NCBI RefSeq assembly: GCF_029168945.1
Contig: NC_083604.1
Coordinates: 65,364,211 to 65,428,210, forward strand
Direction of reading: 5' to 3'
Length of the DNA stretch: 64,000 nt
Source: Cannabis sativa
Lineage: Eukaryota > Streptophyta > Magnoliopsida > Rosales > Cannabaceae
Shown here: positions 11,364 through 23,769 of the stretch, one piece after another
Layout: every line of letters starts with the position of its first letter
Position numbering within the stretch: the first letter of the stretch is position 1
Notes under the pieces: model-generated
What the model was told of the DNA's origin: nothing
The model's input: the letters and a program-made list of their open reading frames with translations, nothing else
Databases searched by the model: none
Position numbers and translations under genes: made by a program

Positions 11364-12186
11364 AGACAAGTCTTACCTCTGTTTCCACCAGCTCTTGGGC
11401 CTTTGTTTTTAAAACTTGAGATATGTACTTTCTTCAAAATTTGAGGATCCCCTATAATAGTGTTTAATTGTTTTTTATAATAATAAAAATTGTACTAATC
11501 GCTCTTGGAAGATGGTCTTTTTTAGGTTCACACTTCATTCATCTGCTCCTTCCATTCATACGGATATTGATTTAGATATAATTTTTCTTTAGGCTGGATT
11601 TGTTTTAACACTACCAATATCAATTTTCCTAATATTTTGAAATAATGTTGAATGAGCCTTCGTGTTTTATGCTGGTGTTTTATGCAATTAACATTTTCTC
11701 TTTCATTTTCTTTCTTTGGGTTTCTCTTATCTTTGCAAGAAAGTAAAGGCAAAGAAGATAAGAAGGTGATCACTCAGCTTTTCAATCAATGTGGTTGAGT
11801 ACTCCATTTGGGTTGTTTTTTTTTTCTTTTATCTTTTTTTTTTTATCTTTATTAGATACATAGAAATCAATATTTCCATAGGGATATCAAATCAAGTTTA
11901 AGAGTAGTAAAACTATTATAATGATTAAATTTCATGTTTGGTGTTTCATTTATAATATTTTTTTTTGTTATTATTATTGTTGCAGATATCGACCAACTCA
12001 ACAAGTTTGATTGAGTACAGGGCACATGATTGACCAACATTTTATTTGAACAAAAAAAATCATTTCGCACGGCAAAATTATTTTTGAAAAAATCAAAATC
12101 GAAGAACAACTGCGAACATAGAGGGGCATCATATTTTGATTAGTCTTTCGGTTATATTTGATAATTGACATGATCGACTTTGATTC
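11284..12186. other. Helitron interior after the LSM4 fragment
   Basis: After the LSM4 end at 11363 the sequence is A/T-rich. A short A/G-rich piece lies near 11740-11770 that could be a captured exon or 3' region, but I could not match it to any gene. No other features seen. Confidence 0.35.
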
Positions 12187-12302
12187 CTCTTTATTCATTG
12201 GTTATATTTGATAATACCACTCTAATTTCTCTTTATTCATTGGTTATATTTGATAATACCACTCTAATTTCTCTTTATTCATTGGTTATATTTGATAATA
12301 CC
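12187..12302 (+). repeat. 42-bp minisatellite, almost three copies
   Basis: The unit CTCTTTATTCATTGGTTATA... starts at 12187 and 12229 and runs on into a third copy near 12271. It lies about 380 bp before the Helitron 3' end. Tandem arrays near Helitron 3' ends are common. Confidence 0.85.
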
Positions 12303-12686
12303 ATTATGTTTTGTTTTATTTCTCGTAAGCTATTCTATATTAAAAGACTTTAATTAATAATTCTTTTTCTTTATTTTAAGATGACACTTTTTTTTTTCTA
12401 TTTTTTAAATTTACAAAACGAATATATTGTTCCTTTGAATTTTCTAAAAACAAATAATAAATGTTAAAGTCATATATTGTTATAACTTATCATAAATTAT
12501 TTATTCACAGTAAGGATAACTATTATATGAGTGTATATATATTAAGATTAACGTATTTTTAACTATTAATAATAATGTACATATTTATAGACACTGTTTT
12601 ACCTAACACACAGTTTACTTTTATAAAACAAAACCTTAAATAAAACTAACATTTCCGTGACTCGGCACGTAACTTTTACCTAGTAT

Positions 12687-13014
12687 CACTACAAGAAATG
12701 TCACTTTTGCCAGCACATTTTTTTGTGCTGGCAAAAGTTAGTATTCTGCTGGTAAAATAGAATTTACCTATGATTTGTTGGTAAAAGGAGGTTGGCAAAT
12801 CAATGTTAGTATTAGAACTTTTGCCAGCATAAAATAAAAAGCGCTGGCAAAAAAGACTTTTCCTAGCACGTAAATGTGCTGGTAAAAGTTAGATTTTAGC
12901 CACTGCAAATGTACGCTGGTAAAACTTTGATCTCTTTGCCAGCGCAGTTTGTGAAATGTGCTGGTAAAAACGCAGTAGCGAACTGTGCTGGTAAAAGTAA
13001 CATTTCTTGTAGTG
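12687..13014. mobile_element. CACTA MITE, copy 2 (TSD TAT)
   Basis: 328 bp with the same CACTACAAGAAATGTCAC terminal inverted repeats as copies 1 and 3. It is flanked by TAT at 12684-12686 and 13015-13017. Eleven or so TGCTGGYAAAA motifs fill the interior. The left target copy starts at the T that follows the Helitron CTAG end, so the insertion lies exactly beside the Helitron terminus. Confidence 0.9.
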
Positions 13015-13017
13015 TAT

Positions 13018-13975
13018 ATATATATGTCCTTAGAAAAAAGAAAAAAAAAATGAGAGAGACATATGTAAGTATTAATAAATGATACCATTTCGATTGATAT
13101 CACTATTGAATATTGATTCGGTTTTAGCAAAATAATAATTAATTTTCTTAGATCTACTTATTTGTAAACAATATTAAGAAAAAAGAGAAAATAGATATAT
13201 ATCTAATGATATTGGTATTTAAATTCAAAAGATATTTTTTCTTCAAATAATAATAAAAAAGAAATATTTGTTTTTTTGACAATTAGAATTAAAATTGGAA
13301 TGAGTAAATTGTAAAATTAGAAATATTATAATTTAGTGATATGATGACTACGTACAAGTTAAGAAAAAGATATGGTGATGAAACGAGTAAAATACTGTGA
13401 TAATAACCGTGTGAGATACAGTAATAATAACGGGTAAGATATGATGAGACAATATATATAGGGGAAATCTAGTGTAGGCATTTTTCATTTTACCTCATGG
13501 CATAGGGAAGCTAAATGGGCCAATAAGAATTAAGAAAAAAAATGGTACACATAATATTGATGTATTCATTTGCAGCCAATTTTTTCTTTAAGAAAAAAAA
13601 TAATAAAATTATTTTATCAAAGAAACCACGGTGGGTGACTCTATTTTTACGGGTCTTTTAATTTTTTTTAATATTTTAATAAAAGTAATCCATTTAAATT
13701 TTTAATGCTATAAATTATTTATAAATTTTCAAAAATTCATATAATATTCCAATAATAATATTATACACTATCATATAACAAAAGAGAAAATTATATTCAG
13801 AATTTTAAAAGTTATTTACTTAAATATGGTACTTTTAAATTGGACTAATTTATATGGCATTTTTTTTTTATTTTTAGATATTTTATAGTATTTGATATGC
13901 CATATATATATAAATTAGGTTTTTAAAGCCCATATTTAATATTTTTATTTATTTAGGCAATTTTATTTATTATTG
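13018..13975. other. A/T-rich DNA without genes
   Basis: No credible ORF or terminal repeats seen. A short less A/T-rich patch near 13470-13560 is of unknown origin. Confidence 0.45.
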
Positions 13976-14439
13976 GTACCGAAAAAATTACCGAAGTTTG
14001 TTACTGGCGCTGGGAAAATCGTCAGAGTAGCTGCAGGTGTCAGAAAAGTCACCGGAGTTGCTGCTGGCGCTAGAAAAGTCATCAGAATTAGCACACCGAA
14101 AAAATTACTAAGAAACTGGTTTCTTAGAAAAATTACGAATTCAAATGCCAATTCAGTTTCTTGATGATTTTTTCGGTAATTTTTCCAGCGACAATGCCAA
14201 TTCAAATGACTTTTTCGATGCCGTCAGCAACTCCGACAATTTTTCCGACACCGACAGCTACTCTGTCGACTTTTCCGACACCGACAGCAAACTCCGAAAA
14301 AGTCATCGGAATTGGTATTGTCGCCGAAAAAATCACCAAGAAATTGGTTCCTTCATCAAGAATCCGGTTTCTTGGTAATTTTTTCAGTGATTTTTCTGAG
14401 GATAATACCAATTTCGATGACTTTTCCAATGTCGGCGGC
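13976..14439. repeat. Inverted arrangement of CCGACA-type short repeats, left part
   Basis: Degenerate repeats of about 30 bp built from GACTTTTCCGACACCGACAGC. At 13985-14100 they run as the reverse complement (GTCAGAAAAGTCACCGGAG-like). From about 14160 to 14439 they run forward. The whole is a foldback-like structure. The same repeat resumes at about 15013-15057 after a hAT-like insertion. Short open frames across it are by-products of the repeat. Confidence 0.6.
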
Positions 14440-15012
14440 TAGGGGTGTTCGCGATGCGGGTGGTGCAGTTTTTGACTATTTTTTCAAACCAACCCGCACA
14501 TGTATTTTTCTAATTTTCCAAACCGCACCCGCACCGCGAAACTATAAAATTGCAAAAACCGCACCGCAAAAAATGGTGTGGTGCGGTGCGGTTTATGCAG
14601 TTTTTACAGTTTGGACTATCACTAAATAATTAAATTATCACAAATACAACAAAGTTTGAGCAACACTTGTCAAAAATATCATAAGACTTGAAAAAAATAT
14701 GAAAAAAAAAATGTAAGTTTCAACGATACAATAATTATTTTTTCAACAAAAAAAGCATAATTAGTGGGCTTAGGTTGGGCCTTCACATATTGAACCTAAA
14801 TAAATATAAAAATTGAAATTTTTATAATATGTGATGCGTTGCGGTTTGAACCGCATATTAACAATTCAAAACTGCAAATCGCACTGCACTGCGCAGTTTA
14901 GGAAAAATTCAAATCGCGACCGCACAGCAAAGAATTTCAAACCACATTTTTTTTACGGTATGGTGCGGTGTGGGTGATTTGAACGGTTTGAGCGGTTTGA
15001 TGAACACCCCTA
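14440..15012. mobile_element. hAT-like MITE with TAGGGGTGTTC termini
   Basis: Begins TAGGGGTGTTC and ends GAACACCCCTA, 573 bp. The interior is rich in GCGGTTTG/CAAACCGC-type subterminal motifs in both directions. Such termini are typical of plant hAT MITEs. I could not find a matching 8-bp target duplication; the flanks are themselves decayed repeats. No coding capacity. Confidence 0.6.
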
Positions 15013-15195
15013 CATGCACTAACGACTTTTCCGACATCGGCAATTACTCCGACGATGAAAAAAAAGATGCTAATCTAGAAACCCATAAAATTTATTAATC
15101 AATAAAATGGAAAAAAAAAAAAAAAAAGGTTCCCACTTCAAATGTTGATGTTTTTATTGTAAATTCTTAAGTGATCCAAATCACTTTGTCATAAC

Positions 15196-15255
<60 letters not shown>
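15196..15255. repeat. (AAT)n microsatellite
   Basis: About 20 AAT units, nearly uninterrupted. Confidence 0.95.
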
Positions 15256-15257
<2 letters not shown>

Positions 15258-15675
15258 AACGTAATATTATAGTCAAAATTGATAAAAAAAAATAACTTGA
15301 TAAAAAAAACTCCTAAAATTTATTGATGAATAAAAGAAAAAGAAATTTCCCAACAAAAAAACGAAAAAATAAATAAAAGGAAAAAAAATAAGAACACACT
15401 AGTTTAATATATCGAGTGAGAAGAAAAATTAGAATAACAATAATATTAGTGTGGAAACTGTCAAGATTTACATGAGAGTTAACTTAAAAAAAATAATTCA
15501 AATTAATAATTAATAATTTTTTTAATTAATAATATTATTTTATTTTTTTTAAAATAAATATATAATTAAATATTATTATAATATGTATAAAGTTTTAATT
15601 GTATACAAGCAGTCCTATTGTAAGAGTATACACCTTAAATCTTAATAACCACACGATCTATAATCAATGGTTAAA

Positions 15676-15703
15676 AAAAGTTCCCTACCGGTAGGGAACT
15701 TTT
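15676..15703. repeat. Perfect 28-bp palindrome, copy 1
   Basis: Half-site AAAAGTTCCCTACC followed directly by its exact reverse complement, centred between 15689 and 15690. Sequence around it (GTAAGA and TCTTAC on the two sides) suggests a small inverted-repeat element. Confidence 0.95.
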
Positions 15704-16142
15704 GTTAGGTCTTACTATAGTCTTGCCCTATATATATATAAGATACAATGATGACAAGAAATTGAATAATCAGAATATAAAAAAAAATATATTAAGGGAA
15801 ACTCAATTCTTTCCATGAATCACCTTGTTTATTTATTTTTATAATAACATTTTGTTTTAACACAACAATTTAAAAATTTGTATACATACATATACATTAA
15901 TAATATAATTTTTAAACTTTTTATTAAATAAATATATATTAAAACACATTTATAATATTAATTTTTATATCCTCTTAATAATAATAATTACTAATTAGGA
16001 ATAAACTAAAAAATATATATTTTATAGAATTTTATTTTTTATTAATAAATAAGATTGTTAATAATAATATATAATTAAATGATATAATTTCAGTATACAC
16101 CTTAAATCTTAATAACCACACGATCTATAATCAATGGTTAAA

Positions 16143-16170
16143 AAAAGTTCCCTACCGGTAGGGAACTTTT
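16143..16170. repeat. Perfect 28-bp palindrome, copy 2
   Basis: Identical to the palindrome 467 bp upstream, carried by the tandem duplication. Confidence 0.95.
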
Positions 16171-16794
16171 GTTAGGTCTTACTATAGTCTTGCCCTATAT
16201 ATATATAAGATACAATGATGACAAGAAATTGAATAATCAGAATATAAAAAAAAATATATTAAGGGAAACTCAATTCTTTCCATGAATCACCTTGTTTATT
16301 TATTTTTATAATAACATTTTGTTTTAACACAACAATTTAAAAATTTGTATACATACATATACATTAATAATATAATTTTTAAACTTTTTATTAAATAAAT
16401 ATATATTAAAACACATTTATAATATTAATTTTTATATCCTCTTAATAATAATAATTACTAATTAGGAATAAACTAAAAAATATATATTTTATAGAATTTT
16501 ATTTTTTATTAATAAATAAGATTGTTAATAATAATATATAATTAGATGATATAATTTCAGTATTATTATATATTAACTTTAATTTTTTAAATTATCATTT
16601 ATTATAATAAATAGTTATTTTTTTTATTATTATAAAGTAGAATTTCTATCAAAAAATACACTTAGGACCAAGTGAATTATATTCTAATTGAGATTTTATA
16701 TAACTAAATAGAATTATACTAAAAAAAAAATTAAAATATCAAAAAAAATATCAATGTAACAATAATAACAATAAAAGGAAAGATTGAAGAGCTT

Positions 16795-17290
16795 TGGGGT
16801 GATAGACAATGATAATTGTCTACTTTGTAACGGTGGCAGCAACGAGACCGTTGAACACTTATTTTTTGAGTGTCCATACTCAAAGGGCTGCCTTGATTAA
16901 ATCAAAAATTGGCTGCATTGGGGAACCACCTCGGTTTCCTTGGTAAGTATCAGCAAGTGGATTAAAAAAGCAAAGTTGCCAATGTATTAGCGGCTGCTAT
17001 TGCAGCGTTGGTTTATTTGATTTGGGGTGGCCGAAACAACATGTTTTGGAACCAAGTGATGGAAAATAGTGATACCATTGTATATAGAATTAAAAGTGTA
17101 AGCAAATATAGAATTACTTGTATTTGGCCAAAAAATGTAACTAGTAGTGAAGAGTATTGGTTTAATACATTGTAAGATTATGGTTGGGGTAGGTCCTCTA
17201 AATTGGAGGATGCTATGAGTTTGTAAAAATTGTTTCTTAGTTTATAATACACTTGCTGATTTACCGGAAAAAAAAAACAATAATAATAAT
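16795..17290 (+). pseudogene. LINE (L1-type) 3' end: zinc-knuckle RVT tail
   Basis: A 5'-truncated non-LTR retrotransposon remnant. Translation near 16806-16900 gives CLLCNGG, ETVEHLFFECPYSKG, then a stop, then IKNWLHWGTT. This is the zf-RVT motif at the C-terminus of plant L1-type reverse transcriptases, with two Cys, His and Cys preserved. The frame is broken by a TAA after KGCLD and shifts later. A plausible 3' UTR follows, ending in an A-rich tail with CAATAATAAT at 17270-17290. The RT and endonuclease domains are absent. I did not find a clear target duplication. Confidence 0.75.
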
Positions 17291-17748
17291 AAACGATCAT
17301 TAGTACAATATCATAATAGAATAATTTTAGAGTAAATATAATGTCTATACTTGCATTATATATAGTTTGGAATAAAATTATTAATTTTATATAAATAAAT
17401 TTACAAAATATATGTATATATTTTATTACAATGTAATTATTCTTATATAGAAGTATACTTTGTTAATACGAGACTTAAAAAATGTATAATTAATTACAAT
17501 TTAGAGATTATTCTTATTTATAATGGACCTAAATTGAGATTTAATTTTTTTTTATTACAAATTACAGATTATTTTTTAATAGAGTATTTTTAAATAGAGG
17601 TTCAATGTAATACTAAAAAAAAATTAAATTAGGCGCGTATATATAAAGCAGGTATGTTACTTAATTAATCAATAAACAGAAATTAAGAATCTTTATTTGT
17701 TTCTTTAAGTTTGGAGCATTCTCCATATACAAAGTACTATACTCATGG

Positions 17749-18273
17749 TGTTAGACATTTATATGTATAAACTGAAATATATATGTTTAAGTATAAAGTG
17801 CGGAATTAATCAAACATATATGCACTATAATTTAATATAAGGATCGAAATACCTCCAGCCATTGATTCTTTGAGTATTAATCCCACATAAGCTTGATCTG
17901 CAAAAGAAACCGATTGATGTGGGTAATCGGGCTTCCTCGCTCTCTCAACTCTCTTTAGATGGATTTTGCTGTTATGAACAGAATGAGTGAGGAGCTCGGG
18001 GACCGAGACCCTATATTTATAGGTGAGATACTCCATCAGTATCTGTGCCACATTAATTGTCAGAATATTTTGACAATTAATTCAGGAAATCAAATCAGGT
18101 CATGAATATTTAAATCTGACCATAAATAGAATATTACGTAAATGATTTTGTCCAGATTCAATGAATATAAAATATTCATTTATCACAAAATCAATTATTT
18201 ATTTTATTTCCTTAAATAGAAATTTATTTCCTTGAATAGAAATATATTTCTTAAAATAAAAATATTCTTATAT
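17749..18273 (-). repeat. 3' LTR of the minus-strand element
   Basis: 525 bp, read on the plus strand as TGTTAGACA...TTCTTATA. So on the minus strand it starts TATAAG and ends TGTCTAACA, an unusual TA...CA pair. A minus-strand TATA box (CCTATAAATATAGGG) lies at about 18007-18022. The 81-codon open frame inside (17806-18051) recurs unchanged in the other LTR and is a by-product. Confidence 0.9.
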
Positions 18274-18291
18274 TCTCCCACTTGGTCAGCA
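18274..18291 (-). promoter_or_regulatory. Polypurine tract
   Basis: On the minus strand GACCAAGTGGGAGAA abuts the LTR start. This is the copia-type plus-strand primer. Confidence 0.75.
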
Positions 18292-18579
18292 TTTAAACTA
18301 AAACATTCAAACCCAAACGTTCCTCATTATATAATAAACATACGAATCATAGCGACATGTCCTCATTATAAGTCGAGTATTATCTTCCATGTATTACGAT
18401 ATATTTATTATATAACAATGTACTTTATGTGGCAATGTACTTAAGTGAATAAACCCTAACCCTTATGTTTATTCAGGTCCTCTTACGATAATTTTCTCAG
18501 ATGAAATTAAGGTGCACGTAAATATGAGAAAATATCGAAATTAGAGTTTCATTAAATAATTTTTGGTTGTACAAATAAA

Positions 18580-20430
18580 AAAAACTGCATATGGGTTAAC
18601 TGAATCCCATATTTACTTTATGATCCTTGAATTTGTGTTGCGGCATGCCTTTAGTCAAGGATCTATGCGATCACCCAATTCAGTTTGCGTGATTAATGAC
18701 CACTTATCACGCCTTTTTATGGCTAAATACTTAATGTCGATATGCTAGCTTCGACCAGTACTCTTAGAGTTATTAGCCATAAATATTGTAGCTGAATTTA
18801 TCGCAAAATTTTCTTAATGGCCTAATGAAACTATAATTCTGAACTCTAGGCCTACTATGAAACTCTATAATACATCATACGAGATGTATCCTCAAAACAA
18901 TAAATGAATGTGACTTCTATAGTGGAAATAACAATAAAGATTCTCTACAATATAACTTACTGGTAATCTTAAGGACGTAATAAAATATTGATTTACGTGA
19001 ATCAATACAACCAGTGAAATACATTAGAATCTAATTGGTTAACTATATTTCCAGCTGGTCAATTCATCTTAACAAAATATGTATGAATATAATTTTTTTT
19101 AGTATCTTAAAGACACCTCATCACTTTGTATGAAGAATAAAGTGGTCTTAACTTTAGTTATTCTGATACTGCTTAACGATCCTGAAACAAATGTAATGCA
19201 AAGTCTTATTCAGACTCTTAGGCATACATTAGGCTTCTAAAATAGAAGCGAATGAATGTTCTTAATTTATTCTCACTCCAGATCATTTTTCAGATGCTGG
19301 TTCGAGTTGAATTTATCACACTTAAAGATAAAAGTTATATCAGATGAATAATACATAATTTTATTTAATCAGAGATGCTGTGGCTACTCTCTAATTAATT
19401 AAAATTATATATATTATTTATATTCCTTATCTCAAAATAATAATTTGAGATATGAATTATTTCAACTTATATAGAAAACTTTTATCATCATTTGCAAGTA
19501 ACATATTGTCTACGTATAAAACAAATATTACTCTCACTAACCTTCTGGTATATAATTATTTCCATAATTCTCTTTTCAAACCTAAAGGAAAAGATGATAT
19601 AATACCAATTTGTGAGATGTTTGTTTTAATCTATAGGTAGACACTTTAAGCTTGCATATGTTCACCACTATTAGAGGAAAATCTTTATGGCAGTCTATAT
19701 ACCTTCTCCTCTAGTTCACTATTTGGAATTGATTAATGAATTAAAACAAGCATCAAATGCCAAGGTCTATAATAGAATCTTTTATAAAAACAATTGAGAA
19801 TGTAAATCTCCTTTGTTATTGATTCTTAGTTCAAAATGAACTTCTTAGCAATGAATATTCTTTTATATCTTTATGTTTCTCAATGTTGCCTAATGAATAT
19901 TATTGGTGAAAAAACCTATGCTTAATTAATGTTCTCCACCCCATTAGGCAACTTTACTAAAGATAAACTTTATTGCTATTTAAGATATTCATTTCTTCAT
20001 TCATGGCATATTGTACTACAACTTCAATTCTTTATCATTCTATAATTTAATTTGTGTCTCAAATTAATATTGTAGTTGAACTCTTATTGTACAAAATGTG
20101 ATCACTAGAATACATTGATCTTACTGTTCTAATAAGTCATCTTAAGGATGGACCAACAAACTCTTAAAAGAGCAAATGGTTCAATAGCATGTTATTTTAG
20201 AAATTGTAAGCAATTACTAAATAACATAACTTATTAGAATTTTACCAATGACTTGTATATTATTAATGATTAGTTATGAATTCTCAATAACCAAAAGAAT
20301 CTTAAGGGTTGTTGTGAATCATAATTAATCTAACACTTGAGGTGGAAGTTTGAGAAAATATGAATGATCTTTCTCGGAAACTAGGTTCCTAGATTGATCA
20401 CTCCCACTGATCAAGTCAATTCTTAATTCC
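18580..20430 (-). pseudogene. Decayed copia RT and RNase H relic
   Basis: Short matches to copia pol on the minus strand, in the expected order. LTKGMPQHKFKDH (about 18620-18665) and DIKYLAIK (about 18715-18740) are the RNase H end. SLMYA (about 19225-19240) belongs to the segment before RNase H. FVLYVDNMLLAN (about 19480-19520) is the RT catalytic box, with the second Asp replaced by Asn. Stops and frameshifts occur every few dozen codons, so no polyprotein can be made. Protease and integrase were not clearly recognised, although fragments may extend to about 21500. The element was evidently already dead when its LTRs were last copied. Confidence 0.65.
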
Positions 20431-21849
20431 ACAATTCTAGTGTTGTGAGATGGATAATAAAATATGTAACCCTTAAACCTTATAGCTTTTCAAATGAAAT
20501 ATGCTCATTTATGGTTTAGGGCCCAGATCTTTTCTTTGACAATTGTACTCTAACTATATATGGGTATTTATAAAATGTGTACATGTTATCAAGTCGGTTT
20601 TCAACCTTATCACAACTCAAAATATGTTTGAGAAACAACTTTGGTTAGAACACGATTCGATATGTACACCCCATTGTTGAGTATCAATAGACAAAGATTT
20701 AGGAAAGATTGGAGTTTGCTATGTAGGCTCCACCCCATGTCCAAAAAATGCTTAGTTTCTTAAATCTGTTACACATTATAATTTAGGTGTACCAAGCATA
20801 TGTATCGGGCAATGAACCCATGCTTTTAAAGAAACTTTGCAAATAGACTGGGAGTTTATCCATACTCACGAATTTTAATGTAGTATTCTCCATTTTATAT
20901 TTGATCTCACTATCTTAATATGCAAAATGCATCATTTCTCTACTTAAGATTTAAATGTCTTTGAAACATATAAATCTATACTTTTGTAGAAAAATTATTT
21001 ATGTGAGTAATCGTTAAAAAGAGATGCAAAATTTGAGTCCATGTCTTCAAAATTAATTGACTTGTATGATTTCTAATATTATAGAATTCTAGTATGCCTT
21101 GGAATTTTGACTTGTTGGAATACATATTCTTAATGAAATTCACACAAGTTCTAAATAAAGTTAGTAAAATCTAGTGTAATGAAGATCCCCACCATTTACT
21201 AACATTTATTCTATTTATGGAGATATGTTCCATAATTTTTGGTGCTATAATGTAGAAGAATTCTTTATTAATAACACATTTCTTATTGTCAGATTGAACT
21301 TGCATATCTTTATGAGTGACATCATTTGTAGTAAAGACCTCTTAATGTGTCTAAATCAAGTTTCAATAGAATCTTGGAACATAAAGGTCTTTGCCAATTT
21401 TAAAACAAAGCCACTACTATATTGCTTGTTCCTTAAACTTCTAAATGTGAGAACTTATCTTGTACGTGGATAAGATTTGCTCACGATTCTATCGACTTTC
21501 TTAGGTTTATTTGTAAACCTTGCAAGAAATTTATGAATGTGGAATAACAATCTAAAATAATCCACTATGTGTTAATAATCGCATTAACTATATTAGAATG
21601 AATTCATACACAATAAATTAAAATTTATTGGTGATAATAAAGTGTGATTTATTTTTCTTAATTATACAGTAAAAACTGTACATTTTAGATTAAGTTATCA
21701 GAATAAATTTTTTGGAAATTTCTACTAGTATGGAAGAAATTTATGAATAGTGATGTAATAAAATTACATATATAGTTTTGAGGTTTAAATGAATCATGTT
21801 TTTACCAATGAATAAACATGCTTACATATGAAATCTTATTAAACAAAAA
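20431..21849 (-). other. Interior of the LTR element, unrecognised
   Basis: Where protease and integrase would be expected I see only short, uncertain resemblance. The sequence is less A/T-rich than the leader and is probably decayed coding sequence. An 82-codon plus-strand frame at 21225-21473 is likely a shadow. Confidence 0.35.
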
Positions 21850-22660
21850 TTGCCTGTGGGCTAAATTTTTAATTTAATTAGATTAGATTTAGATGTAGAT
21901 TATGATAGATTTACACAATTTATGAAAAACTTAAAGTTTAATATTTCTATCTCAATGAAATGTATGAAACACTTAATTATTTATAAATGTTTCAAAATTT
22001 TATACTTTATTATAAAATTATTAAATTAAATCTACATAATTCCCTGTGGGATAAATTAAGAGAATTTAATTTAATATATTAATTATGTAAATATAATAAA
22101 ATCCCTGTAGGGTAAGATTATTATGTTCACATAATTCATGTCCATTATGTGATCTTAATCCACTTAATGTATATAATTTTATATAATTAAGGATGCTGTG
22201 GCTACTCCCTAATTATTTAAAATTATGTGGTTCACTTGACACCAAAGTATAAACTGATTAAAATTTTATTAAATCCAAAATTGTCTGTGGGCTAAATTTT
22301 AAATTTAATAAAATTATATGAACTTTATGATAGATTTAATTAAACAATTAGTTTAGGAAAATGAAGGATTATCATCTATCTTTAATTAAATTTGTGATAA
22401 CACTATTAAATTAAATCCCCATAACTCCCTGCGGGGTAAATTAAGAGAATTTAATTTAACATATTATCCTAATTAATTATACAAATATAATAAAATCCCT
22501 GTGGGGTAAAATTATTATACCTATATAATTAATTACAAGTTATGTCCATTAAGGTGAATTTTAATTAATGTATAATTTTATACAAATAAGGATGCTGTGG
22601 CTACTCCCTAATTATATAAAATTATATGGTTCACTATGACATTAGGTATTGGGCTCTACC
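21850..22660 (-). repeat. Leader repeats with CCCTGTGGGG-type hairpins, two rounds
   Basis: Two diverged copies of a unit of roughly 400 bp. Each has three short GC-rich motifs (TGCCTGTGGGCTA, TCCCTGTGGGATA, TCCCTGTRGGGTA) about 60-190 bp apart, then GGATGCTGTGGCTACTCCCTAATTA. Motif positions are about 21850, 22042, 22102 and 22273, 22425, 22496. The last element also occurs once near 19377. They stand out sharply from the A/T-rich background and lie between the primer site and the coding relic. Confidence 0.75.
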
Positions 22661-23769
22661 TAAAAGTAATTTCGTTATTAACATAGTAGACAATCACTGA
22701 GATTAGTGCTCCTAGTGTGGTCGCCCGAAGATCATTAAAAACCGTTCTAGATATGAGCATTTGTCCCAAGTTCATGTTTTCTTATGTCAAACCACAAAAT
22801 TACTTACATTTTATTCATATTTTATTCATTTTAGGAAGTTTTATGAATATTTTATGAATAATTTTATGAAGTTTTATGAAACTTAATGTGCTAGATAAAA
22901 TATTCAACCTATCTTAATGTTTGAATATTTCTAAATATATCTAGCACTATAAAAGGAATTTATGTATAGCATTTAAATCATACAAATCTAAATTAATTGC
23001 ATTAAACATAAATTTGCCAAATAAATACAAATTAATACAATTATTGTATGATAATAAATTAAATGCTTAATTCCATAATATATAATTAATTATGCATTTA
23101 TGACCATATAATATCTTAAATATTTATACTAATAATTAATTTGTATAAATAAGGTAATTATACAAATTAGTACAATTAATTATATGGAATGAATTAAATG
23201 CAAAATTAAAGACTATACTTAATGGCAGATTTTTCAAATTTTATTAATTTAAACAATAAATTACATAAATTTGGTAATAAATAATTAAATGCACAATTAT
23301 ACAAATTGCACAATTATTACATGCCTAAATAAATCATGTAATTAATTACCATATTAAAACAAATTTCCATTTTCAGTTTATACTAAATAACATATTAATT
23401 CTAAATATATGTATTAAATTAAAAATGGAAATTAATGAATGTAATTTATTGACTAAATTAACAATAGGAGAATAATTTATATTTCCAAATAAATAAAAAA
23501 ATATATAAAAAAAAATCGAATTTTTTTTTTTCCCTTTTTTTTTTTTTTGAAAAATACACTGCCATAAGCGACATGATAAAATTTCCTTAAACTTCCAAAA
23601 ATCATGAAATCAATTCCAAATGAATCTAAATGCAAAAATTAAGACATTCATATAGATTTTATGCATCGAAAATACATAAAACAAAGACTTTAAAAATCAC
23701 CAAAATTTTCTGAAAAATAATTTTGAGATTCCTTTGTTTTTTCAAAGTGGATTTTCATGCTTAGAACAA

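Larger units (their letters stand above)
9442..12683 (+). mobile_element. Non-autonomous Helitron carrying a gene fragment
   Basis: The 5' end is TCTTTATATATTAAAAGTG, preceded by A at 9441. The 3' end is the hairpin CGTG-ACTCGG-CACG (about 12661-12674) followed by TAACTTTTAC and CTAG at 12680-12683, then T. A|TC...CTAG|T is the Helitron insertion signature. The 3' end resembles that of the Helitron at 28760-31013. No Rep/helicase is encoded, so it depends on a partner for rolling-circle transposition. Inside lie a fragment of an LSM4-like gene (10723-11363), one CACTA MITE, a 42-bp minisatellite near the 3' end, and a 2-copy repeat near 9690-9795. Confidence 0.75.
15626..16559. repeat. 467-bp tandem duplication
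   Basis: Copy 1 is 15626-16092 and copy 2 is 16093-16559. Both start GTATACACC and end GATATAATTTCA. The copies appear almost identical (a clear difference is AATTAAATGAT versus AATTAGATGAT near the end), so the duplication is recent. No coding sequence. Each copy holds a perfect palindrome near its start. Confidence 0.92.

Noticed and set aside
14432..15020. 8-bp target duplication for the hAT-like MITE at 14440
   Set aside because: The flanks TCGGCGGC and CATGCACT do not match under any shift tried.
17806..18051. 81-codon minus-strand frame, identical at 24289-24534
   Set aside because: It lies in U5/R of both LTRs and is conserved only because the LTRs are nearly identical. No protein motif.
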